Source: Thermoleophilaceae bacterium
Lineage (GTDB): Bacteria > Actinomycetota > Thermoleophilia > Solirubrobacterales > Thermoleophilaceae
Length of the DNA stretch: 5,257 nucleotides
NCBI GenBank assembly: GCA_013812005.1
Contig: JACCUE010000070.1
Location: 1-5,257, forward strand
Direction: 5' to 3'
Shown here: piece by piece, positions 1 to 4,527 of the stretch
Layout of the letters: every line of letters starts with the position of its first letter
How positions within the stretch are numbered: the stretch's first letter is position 1
Position numbers and translations under genes: made by a program
The notes under the pieces: generated by a model
What the model saw: only the letters and a program-made list of their open reading frames with translations
Database searches by the model: none
Told to the model about the DNA's origin: nothing

Positions 1-683
1 AGCCGCTCGACGGACGGACCATCGGCTGGGCCTGTGAGCTGGCCCGCGAGCTGGGTATCGACCTCGTGGCCGGCTCCATCGTGGAGCGGCGCGAGGGCCA
101 CGACAAGCTCGGCAACACCAGCGTGCATGTCGGCCCCGACGGTGAGCTGCGCGGCGTGTACCGCAAGATCCACATGTTCGACGTGACCGTGGCGGGCAAG
201 GAGTACCGCGAGTCGACCTCGCAGGAGGCGGGCGACGAGATCGTGACCAGCGAGGCCGAGGACGCCCGCCTGGGCCTCACCGTCTGTTACGACCTCCGCT
301 TCCCCGAGCTGTACCGGATCCTCGCGATCCAGGGCGCGCAAGTCCTGATCGTGCCCGCCGCCTTCACGCGCCACACCGGACAGGCGCACTGGGACACCCT
401 CCTGCGGGCACGCGCGATCGAGAACCAGGCCTTCGTGGTCGCGGCGGATCAGATCGGGATACACCCGCCCGACAACGAGAGCTTCGGCGGCTCGCAGATC
501 CTCGATCCCTGGGGCAAGGTCCTGGTGCGCGCCCCCGACGCCACGTCGGCAATCGTGTCGCAGGAGTGCTTCGTGGCCGCCGATCTCGATCTCGCGCGCC
601 AGGACGAGGTACGCCAGACGCTGCCCAGCCTGGCCAACCGCGTGCCGTCAGCGTACCGCTGGCCTGAGGAGATCAGCATCTGA
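1..683 (+). CDS. Nitrilase-superfamily C-N hydrolase (omega-amidase / deaminated glutathione amidase type), 5' truncated by the window edge
   Basis: Members of this superfamily hydrolyse a carbon-nitrogen (amide) bond with a cytoplasmic Glu-Lys-Cys triad. The reading frame is open from base 3, giving 226 residues; the family is usually about 265-280, so some 45 N-terminal residues, including the first catalytic Glu, lie outside the window. The GTG at 66 is an internal Val codon, not a start, because clear family sequence (DGRT...LARELGIDLVAGS) precedes it. The catalytic Lys sits in YRKIHMFD (codon 165-167) and the nucleophilic Cys in TVCYDLRFPELYR (codon 285-287). Further family blocks are TGQAHWDTLLRARAIENQ, FGGSQILDPWG and the C-terminal R-x4-P...Y segment. 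The pattern fits the Nit1/Nit2-like branch better than plant-type nitrilases, but the substrate cannot be read from sequence. The stop overlaps the start of the TetR gene (TGATG), so the two are probably co-translated. Family assignment is strong; substrate is unknown. Confidence 0.93.
   Translation, partial: PLDGRTIGWACELARELGIDLVAGSIVERREGHDKLGNTSVHVGPDGELRGVYRKIHMFDVTVAGKEYRESTSQEAGDEIVTSEAEDARLGLTVCYDLRFPELYRILAIQGAQVLIVPAAFTRHTGQAHWDTLLRARAIENQAFVVAADQIGIHPPDNESFGGSQILDPWGKVLVRAPDATSAIVSQECFVAADLDLARQDEVRQTLPSLANRVPSAYRWPEEISI
666..671 (+). promoter_or_regulatory. Ribosome-binding site for the TetR gene
   Basis: GAGGAG lies 11 nt before the ATG at 683, embedded in the last codons of the upstream hydrolase. 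Together with the TGATG overlap it supports this start and translational coupling. Confidence 0.55.
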
Positions 684-1333
684 TGGCCGCCGCCCCGCGT
701 CCCGCCGGTGCCCGCCCGGGCGCCCTCGACAAACGCCGGATGATCCTCGACGCCGCGGTCACCGTGTTCGCGCGACAGGGCTTTCACCACTGCCGCGTCT
801 CAGAGGTGGCCGACGAGGCGGGGGTGGCCTACGGCCTCGTCTACCACTACTTCGACTCGAAGGAGGAGATCCTGAATCAGCTCTTCCTCGAGCGCTGGCA
901 GATCATGCTCGACGCCATTGCGGAGATCGATCGCCAAGAGGTCGGTGTCCGGGACAAGCTCTACATGGTGGCCAGCTTCATCATCGACTCCTACTGCCAC
1001 GAGCCCGACCTGATGAAGGTGATCATCGTCGAGGTCACCCGCGCGGCCAACTCCTTCGGCCGCCTGCACCTCGAGAAGATCCGCGAGGCCTACGGGGGCA
1101 TCGCGGCGATCGTCGAGACCGCACGGCGCGACGGCAGCTTCAAGTCGGACATGTCGTCCGAGTTCGCCGCCATGTGCTTCTACGGGGCGATCGAGCAGGT
1201 GCTCACCGCGTGGATCTTCGACTTGCTGCCCCGCAGCGAGGAGGAGTACGAGCGCTCCAAGGGCCTGGTGGTCGACGCGATCTGCGGCGGGCTCGAGACC
1301 CCGGCGGCGAATGCTCCCGCCGTGTCTGGTTGA
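683..1333 (+). CDS. TetR/AcrR-family transcriptional regulator, FadR (YsiA)-like
   Basis: Predicted DNA-binding repressor of 216 residues, a normal TetR length. After a short Pro/Ala-rich leader, residues 18-64 form the TetR_N domain: RRMILDAAVTVFARQGF, then the helix-turn-helix (VSEVADEAGVAYGLVYHYF, about 39-57) and the typical SKEEIL. The C-terminal half (about 80-200) is the ligand-binding/dimer domain. Its blocks FYGAIEQVLTAWIFD and the overall spacing recall Bacillus FadR/YsiA, which senses long-chain acyl-CoA. That similarity is from memory, not a search, so an acyl-CoA ligand is inference. The ATG shares its A with the stop of the hydrolase gene, and a GAGGAG ribosome-binding site lies at 666-671 inside that gene. 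It is the only regulator in the + operon and may control its own transcription. No operator is visible because the operon promoter is outside the window. Confidence 0.93.
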   Translation: MAAAPRPAGARPGALDKRRMILDAAVTVFARQGFHHCRVSEVADEAGVAYGLVYHYFDSKEEILNQLFLERWQIMLDAIAEIDRQEVGVRDKLYMVASFIIDSYCHEPDLMKVIIVEVTRAANSFGRLHLEKIREAYGGIAAIVETARRDGSFKSDMSSEFAAMCFYGAIEQVLTAWIFDLLPRSEEEYERSKGLVVDAICGGLETPAANAPAVSG

Positions 1334-1344
1334 ATCTCCGGCTG

Positions 1345-1482
1345 ATGGACAACGACCTCGTCAAGCGCCTCGTCTGGAGCGGCCTCCTGGCCGGAGTCGG
1401 CGCTCTCACCACGATCGTGGCGCAGCGGCTGGCCTCGGTGATCTGGGTGCGCATCTTTGACGAGGATCCGCCCGACTTCTGA
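1345..1482 (+). CDS. 45-residue membrane miniprotein, DUF4235-like pattern
   Basis: A short ORF between the TetR gene and the next small gene. I chose the ATG at 1345, 11 nt after the TetR stop; a TTG at 1330 overlapping that stop (TTGA) would add five residues. No good Shine-Dalgarno sequence is visible. The product has a short charged N-terminus (MDNDLVKR), one hydrophobic segment (about residues 9-35, rich in Gly/Ala/Leu/Val) and an acidic tail, FDEDPPDF. The pattern of an Ala/Gly-rich helix, a Trp, then an acidic-PP ending resembles small actinobacterial DUF4235 proteins, but this is a weak, remembered resemblance. A single-pass inner-membrane protein of unknown function is the safe description. 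Its stop overlaps the next start (TGATG) and third codon positions are G/C-rich, which supports it being real. Confidence 0.68.
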   Translation: MDNDLVKRLVWSGLLAGVGALTTIVAQRLASVIWVRIFDEDPPDF

Positions 1483-1691
1483 TGGCGGACGAAACCGAGA
1501 CGCAGTTCACCCCCCGCCCCTTCGCGCCAGCTCCGGAGCCGGCCGCTGCAGCGGCCGGATCTACCTCACCCGCGGATGCCGACCAGGCGGCCGACCACGA
1601 CGCCTTTGCCGAGCGACCCGAGGTCTACATGGGCGCCGCCTTCGCCGGCGGGCTCGCTCTGGCCGCCCTGCTGAGGTTGCTCGGGCGATGA
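1482..1691 (+). CDS. 69-residue Ala/Pro-rich protein with a C-terminal membrane anchor, function unknown
   Basis: Start and stop both overlap neighbours (TGATG at 1480-1484, ATGA at 1688-1691), the best evidence that it is a gene. Residues 1-45 are acidic, Pro/Ala-rich and probably disordered, including five consecutive alanines at 21-25. Residues 46-69 (RPEVYMGAAFAGGLALAALLRLLGR) form one Gly/Ala/Leu helix ending in Arg, a tail anchor like that at the end of the DUF3618 protein further along the operon. The disordered part should therefore face the cytoplasm, though topology is inferred. I know no named family for it. The frame has high third-position GC, whereas the overlapping +2 frame gives an Arg-rich product typical of a shadow. 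The alanine run is encoded by a perfect 20-bp palindrome. Confidence 0.72.
   Translation: MADETETQFTPRPFAPAPEPAAAAAGSTSPADADQAADHDAFAERPEVYMGAAFAGGLALAALLRLLGR
1530..1558. repeat. Two abutting palindromes: 10 bp (1530-1539) and 20 bp (1539-1558)
   Basis: GCTCCGGAGC at 1530-1539 is a perfect palindrome. It shares its last base with a perfect 20-bp palindrome at 1539-1558 whose left arm is CCGGCCGCTG and right arm CAGCGGCCGG. The 20-mer lies in frame in the 69-residue gene and encodes Pro-Ala5-Gly. In mRNA it could form an 8-bp all-G/C stem with a TGCA loop. It may be a dyad protein-binding site, an mRNA structure, or a by-product of an alanine run in GC-rich DNA. Confidence 0.85.
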
Positions 1692-2155
1692 CCTCATCTT
1701 CGGGCAGCGGGGCCGACAAGAGCCTCGGCGAGATCGTCCAGGAGGTCTCCGAGAAGGCGTCGCTTCTCGTGCGCGAGGAGATCGAGCTGGCCAAGGCGGA
1801 GGTCACGGACAAGGCCAAGGTCCTGGCCAAGGGCGCCGGGGTGGCCGCCGCGGCGGGGGTCTTCCTGATCTTCGCCGTCGTGATGCTGCTCCACACCCTG
1901 GCCTGGTTCATCAACGACCTGATCGACACGGAGGTGGTCTGGCCCGGCTTCGCGATAGTCACGCTCTTGCTGATCGTGCTGGGTGCTGTCGCGGGCGTGC
2001 TGGCCAAGCGGTGGCTGAGCACCGGCCCGCCGACGCCTGACCTCGCGATCGAGGAGGCCAAGATCACCCGCCATACCTTCGAGCAGCAAGGCACCGAGCG
2101 CGACCAGCTCGACCGCTCGCTCGCGCGCTCCCAAAAGCAAGAGGAGACCGTCTGA
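1688..2155 (+). CDS. Phage_holin_3_6-type (PF07332) two-TM membrane protein
   Basis: 155 residues. The start is the ATG in the ATGA overlap with the upstream gene, preceded by GAGG at 1673-1676; the frame runs open upstream, but that extension would duplicate all of the preceding gene and is Arg-rich shadow. Residues 12-48 form a charged amphipathic helix (SLGEIVQEVSEKASLLVREEIELAKAEV, shown in part), a hallmark of this family. Two membrane helices follow at about 51-75 and 83-106, then a cytoplasmic charged tail (about 111-155) with a possible short coiled coil. Despite the family name, these are widespread chromosomal membrane proteins in actinobacteria and not evidence of a phage; no lysin or other phage gene is present. 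Molecular function is unknown; an envelope or membrane-organising role is inference. The gene is coupled to the DUF3618 gene downstream (TGATG). Confidence 0.9.
   Translation: MTSSSGSGADKSLGEIVQEVSEKASLLVREEIELAKAEVTDKAKVLAKGAGVAAAAGVFLIFAVVMLLHTLAWFINDLIDTEVVWPGFAIVTLLLIVLGAVAGVLAKRWLSTGPPTPDLAIEEAKITRHTFEQQGTERDQLDRSLARSQKQEETV
2141..2146 (+). promoter_or_regulatory. Ribosome-binding site for the DUF3618 gene
   Basis: GAGGAG sits 8 nt before the ATG at 2155, within the end of the holin-type gene. It is the best-spaced Shine-Dalgarno sequence in the window and fixes the start of the DUF3618 gene. Confidence 0.65.
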
Positions 2156-2394
2156 TGTCCGGTCTGCCCGCCAACCGCAGCCCGGAACAGATCAGGACCT
2201 CGATCGAGGAGACCCGCGGGGAGCTCGCCTTCTCGGTCAACGACCTTCGCTCCAAGGTGACCGAGCTCACCAACTGGCGCCGCCAGCTGGCCGACAATCG
2301 CCAGACGGCGCTGGCCACGGCGGCCGTGGCCGGCTTCGTGGTGGGCGGCGGCTTTGCGGCCGCGGTGTCGCTGTTGCGTAGACGTCGCGGCTGA
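2155..2394 (+). CDS. DUF3618-type small membrane protein
   Basis: 79 residues. The N-terminal motif SPEQIRTSIEETRGELAFSVNDLRSKV (residues 9 to about 35, abbreviated here) is the DUF3618 signature: a helix in which Arg/Glu repeat around I-x3-I-x2-TR-x2-L. A linker (TNWRRQLADNRQT) leads to one Gly/Ala/Val-rich helix (about 49-72) that ends in RRRR, placing the N-terminal helix in the cytoplasm by the positive-inside rule. Such proteins commonly accompany Phage_holin_3_6-type proteins in actinobacterial genomes, as here. No biochemical function is known to me. It is the last gene of the + operon, and its stop is 3 bp from the stop of the convergent transporter gene. Confidence 0.88.
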   Translation: MSGLPANRSPEQIRTSIEETRGELAFSVNDLRSKVTELTNWRRQLADNRQTALATAAVAGFVVGGGFAAAVSLLRRRRG

Positions 2395-2397
2395 GCC

Positions 2398-3534
2398 CTA
2401 CGCGGTGGCCGCGCCGGGCTCGCCGGCGCCCGCGGAGGGCGGCGGGGGCGTGTCCGGCGGCGGGGGCTCCTCGGGGGCGGGGCGCCTGGGCCTGATCCCG
2501 CGGAGGTCCATGTACTCGCGGGCCGCGATCTGGATGGAGGCGGCCACGGGCACTGCCACGAGTGCTCCCAGCACCCCCAGAAGGCTGGAGCCGAACAGCA
2601 CCGCCACGATCACCAGAAACGGGTTGATGCTCACCGCCCGCTTCTGGATCTGTGGCTGGATCACGTTGTTCTCGACCTGCTGGTAGACGATCGAGAACAC
2701 CACCCAGACGATCGTCGCCGTTGGGAAGCTCGTGAAGAGGGTCACGAGGCCGACCGCCACGGCGCCGATCGTGGCGCCGACCAGCGGGATCAGGTCGAGG
2801 AAGAAGATGATCAGCGAGAGCGGAGCCGCAAACGGCACGCCGAGGATGCTCAGCACGACGAAGGAGAGGATTCCCGCGAGCGTGGCCTGTGCCAGAGCGC
2901 CCGCCACGTAGTTGCCCACCGCCGCTGCCGAACGCCTGAGCACCCTCTCCGTGCGCTCCGCGCGGTCCTCGGGCAGATAGCGGAGCCCGTGATCGATCCA
3001 CCGGCGCCCTCCGCCCAGCATGAACGCCGTGAGGATCAGGATCGTGACCAGGGCAAAGATCGAGTTCACGAGGCCGAGCCCGACGTCGCGCAGGGTGCCT
3101 GCCGCGCCGCCGAGCTTGCTGGGTAGCTTCTCGGCCTGCTCGCGCAGCGTTCCGGTCAGGTCGTAGTCGGCGTCGAGGTCCCTCAGCCTCTCATTCTCGT
3201 TCACGAACGTCGTCACGTCCCCGGCGTACGCCGGCGCCTCCTCCGCCAGGTTGCTCGCCTCGTTCACCAGCGGTGGCACCATGAGCGCGCCGAGCGCAAC
3301 GGGCACCGCCGTCAGTCCCAGGTACACGAGGGTGATCGCAAAGCCCCGCCTCACCCCACGTCGCTGCAGGAAGTCGACCGGACCGGCCAGCGCAACGGCG
3401 AGGAAGAGGGCGATGAACAGCCACCCGAGCGGCTTGCGGACGACGTAGATCAGATACAGCGAGACGAGGACGGCCACGATGATCAGGACCATTCGGGCCA
3501 CTGTGCGCGAGGCCGAGAACTCTGACGTGCCCAT
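2398..3534 (-). CDS. AI-2E / PerM-family (PF01594) transporter-like membrane protein
   Basis: 378 residues from the ATG at 3534; a TTG at 3540 would add two. Predicted inner-membrane protein with the family layout. There are two N-terminal helices (about 15-54) and a third at about 65-90. A soluble, charged, helical segment follows (about 92-155), then a helix at about 155-174, and after a cytoplasmic stretch a block of several helices to about residue 345. Family-typical motifs are DLIPLVGATIGAVAVG and the QQVENNVIQPQIQKRAV segment, followed by NPF and GVLGALVAVPVA. Members include the E. coli proteins linked to AI-2 export (TqsA) and Na+/H+ antiporters of the same family, so the substrate is open; I do not infer quorum sensing. 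The last 28 residues are an unusual Pro/Ala/Glu-rich, probably disordered tail. It lies 52 nt downstream of degV on the same strand and probably shares its transcript. No Shine-Dalgarno is visible. Confidence 0.92.
   Translation of the reverse strand: MGTSEFSASRTVARMVLIIVAVLVSLYLIYVVRKPLGWLFIALFLAVALAGPVDFLQRRGVRRGFAITLVYLGLTAVPVALGALMVPPLVNEASNLAEEAPAYAGDVTTFVNENERLRDLDADYDLTGTLREQAEKLPSKLGGAAGTLRDVGLGLVNSIFALVTILILTAFMLGGGRRWIDHGLRYLPEDRAERTERVLRRSAAAVGNYVAGALAQATLAGILSFVVLSILGVPFAAPLSLIIFFLDLIPLVGATIGAVAVGLVTLFTSFPTATIVWVVFSIVYQQVENNVIQPQIQKRAVSINPFLVIVAVLFGSSLLGVLGALVAVPVAASIQIAAREYMDLRGIRPRRPAPEEPPPPDTPPPPSAGAGEPGAATA
2411..2429 (+). terminator. Candidate GC hairpin terminator for the + operon, no T-tract
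   Basis: GCGCCGG (2411-2417), loop GCTCG, CCGGCGC (2423-2429): a perfect 7-bp G/C stem starting 17 nt after the DUF3618 stop. No T run follows, so it would have to work as an I-type hairpin or with Rho. It lies in the coding region for the transporter's C-terminal tail. Confidence 0.3.
2462..2490 (+). other. G-quadruplex-type motif (G3+N1-7)
   Basis: Four G runs, G5-N6-G5-N1-G4-N5-G3, fit the canonical quadruplex pattern on the + strand, with another G5 run (2444-2448) a little upstream. On the - strand the same bases encode the Pro-rich tail of the transporter, so codon use of proline (CCC/CCG) is the simplest cause. Confidence 0.5.
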
Positions 3535-3552
3535 CCCCAAAGGATTCTGGGG
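3535..3552. repeat. Inverted repeat touching the transporter start codon
   Basis: CCCCA (3535-3539) and TGGGG (3548-3552) are exact complements separated by 8 bases. On the transcribed - strand the second arm of the hairpin (TGGGG) ends directly at the ATG. It may occlude initiation or be a protein-binding dyad; with 5-bp arms chance is possible. Confidence 0.45.
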
Positions 3553-3563
3553 CAGGCGCCGGA

Positions 3564-3579
3564 CGGCCTTCGGCGGCCG
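3564..3579. repeat. Short hairpin in the degV-transporter gap
   Basis: CGGCC (3564-3568) and GGCCG (3575-3579) flank a 6-base loop, just after the degV stop on the - strand. It has no T-tract. It could attenuate read-through between the two genes or protect an mRNA end, or be a GC-rich coincidence. Confidence 0.35.
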
Positions 3580-3586
3580 CCCCCGG

Positions 3587-4456
3587 CTACTCGAGCATGC
3601 GAGTCGGAATCGAGCCGACCCCGAGCACTCCCGGCCCTGTGTGCACGCCGACCACAGGCCCGATCTCGCTCACGAAGACGGGCCCGCAGCCGAACACCTC
3701 GCTACAGCGGTCGGCCAGCCGGCGCGCCTGCTCCTCGGCGGAGATGTGCTGCATCGCCCAGGCGTCGGCGCCCGACTCGTGGCGCTGACGCGCATAGTCC
3801 ACCAACCGCTCCAGGACACGGGAGCTGGTGCGCACCCGCTCGACCGGGACCAGCTCTCTCTCGACGGTGAGGATCGGCTTGATTCGCAGGGTCGAGCCGA
3901 TCCAGGCGCTGGCCGCGCCGATCCTCCCGCCGCGTCTGAAGAACTCGAGCGTGTCCACCGCGAACCACATCTTCAGCTCGGCGCGGGTCGCGTGCGTGCG
4001 CGCCTCCACCTCGTCACCGGTGGCGCCGGCGCGGGCGGCCGCGCACGCGCCCAGCACCACGAGCCCCAGCGCGCCCGCCACCGTCGACGAGTCGACCACC
4101 CGTATGCGCTCGCCCCCCTTCCCGTCGCGGGCGAGCTGCTCCGCGGCCTGCACCGCCGAGCCGTAGGTGCCCGACAGGCCGGCCGAGATGTGGATCGAGA
4201 CCACCTCTAGCCCCTTGGCGAGCAGTGGCTCGTAGGCCGCCATGAAGTCGCCGACCGAGGGCTGGGAGGTCGAGGGCAGCGACTCCGCGCCGCGCAGCTC
4301 TTCGAAGAAGGCCGGGTAGTCGGTGATGTCCGACTCGGGCACGGTTCGGTCCGGGCCGAAGACCACGTACAGGGGCACCACCGTCACGTCGCGCTCCGCG
4401 ATCACCTCGGGCGGCAGGTTGGCGGTGGTGTCCGTGACTACGGCGACCTGGGGCAT
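3587..4456 (-). CDS. DegV-family fatty-acid-binding protein
   Basis: 289 residues, a normal length for DegV (PF02645). These cytoplasmic proteins bind a long-chain fatty acid; related FakB proteins present it to the kinase FakA, but no FakA gene is in the window. All family landmarks are visible: VVTDTTANLP at 6-15 (most members have DST here, so residue 10 is Thr for Ser), VPLYVVFG 27-34, TSQPS 63-67, ISAGLSGTY 90-98, VVDSSTVAGALG 120-131, and FFRRGGRIG 172-180 followed by LRIKPIL. The C-terminal end contains VGVHTGPGVLGVGS. TSQPS and the SGLSGT-like loop supply the Thr/Ser residues that hold the lipid carboxylate in known structures. The start is the ATG at 4456, matching the family N-terminus exactly. 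It is first in a probable - strand operon with the transporter and divergent from the epimerase. Confidence 0.94.
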   Translation of the reverse strand: MPQVAVVTDTTANLPPEVIAERDVTVVPLYVVFGPDRTVPESDITDYPAFFEELRGAESLPSTSQPSVGDFMAAYEPLLAKGLEVVSIHISAGLSGTYGSAVQAAEQLARDGKGGERIRVVDSSTVAGALGLVVLGACAAARAGATGDEVEARTHATRAELKMWFAVDTLEFFRRGGRIGAASAWIGSTLRIKPILTVERELVPVERVRTSSRVLERLVDYARQRHESGADAWAMQHISAEEQARRLADRCSEVFGCGPVFVSEIGPVVGVHTGPGVLGVGSIPTRMLE

Positions 4457-4466
4457 CCGTGGTCAG

Positions 4467-4472
4467 CCTATA
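4467..4472 (-). promoter_or_regulatory. Candidate -10 element for the degV unit (leaderless type)
   Basis: Read on the - strand, TATAGG (4 of 6 matches to TATAAT) ends 10 nt before the degV ATG, and no Shine-Dalgarno is present. The short distance suggests a near-leaderless transcript. No convincing -35 was found: TCGACC at 4499-4494 would leave a 21-nt spacer. Confidence 0.35.
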
Positions 4473-4511
4473 GCCAAGCCCCGTGCGGGCGGTGGTCGAG
4501 CCAGTCGGGTC

Positions 4512-4517
4512 TACACT
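4512..4517 (+). promoter_or_regulatory. Candidate -10 element for the epimerase gene (leaderless type)
   Basis: TACACT (4 of 6 matches to TATAAT) ends 10 nt before the ATG at 4528, the same spacing as for degV on the other strand. The leader GGCCCGCCC has no Shine-Dalgarno. I find no good -35 at 16-18 nt. Confidence 0.35.
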
Positions 4518-4527
4518 CGGCCCGCCC

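Larger units (their letters stand above)
4457..4527. other. Divergent intergenic region between degV and the epimerase gene
   Basis: The 71-bp gap is the longest non-coding stretch in the window. It must hold promoters for both directions unless transcription enters from elsewhere. Besides the two -10 candidates I see no strong dyad, riboswitch or small RNA signal. Confidence 0.6.

Noticed and set aside
66..68. GTG as start of the C-N hydrolase
   Set aside because: Family sequence continues in frame upstream to base 3, so the gene is cut by the window edge and this is an internal Val.
1457..1687. Upstream extension of the holin-type gene
   Set aside because: It would fully overlap the 69-residue gene and is Arg-rich; the ATGA overlap at 1688 fits the coupled pattern of the operon.
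1694..2140. Open - frame opposite the holin-type gene
   Set aside because: It is the antisense of a well-supported gene, with no start signal or motif; the product is Leu/Gly/Arg-rich shadow.
1688..2155. Prophage or lysis cassette suggested by the holin family name
   Set aside because: No endolysin, structural or integrase gene is present, and this family is a common chromosomal membrane protein in actinobacteria.
2267..3001. Open - frame (244 codons) inside the AI-2E-family transporter
   Set aside because: It is an out-of-frame shadow, Arg/Gly/Pro-rich; the transporter frame has the membrane helices and family motifs.
2398..3534. Quorum-sensing (AI-2) export as the transporter's role
   Set aside because: The family name comes from one E. 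coli member; others transport different substrates, and no luxS or lsr gene is visible.
3535..3540. TTG at 3540 as the transporter start
   Set aside because: An ATG lies two codons downstream and no ribosome-binding site favours the TTG; the difference is only two residues and remains open.
3479..4210. Open + frame (243 codons) opposite degV
   Set aside because: Arg/His/Ala-rich antisense product without domain; degV on the other strand is unambiguous.
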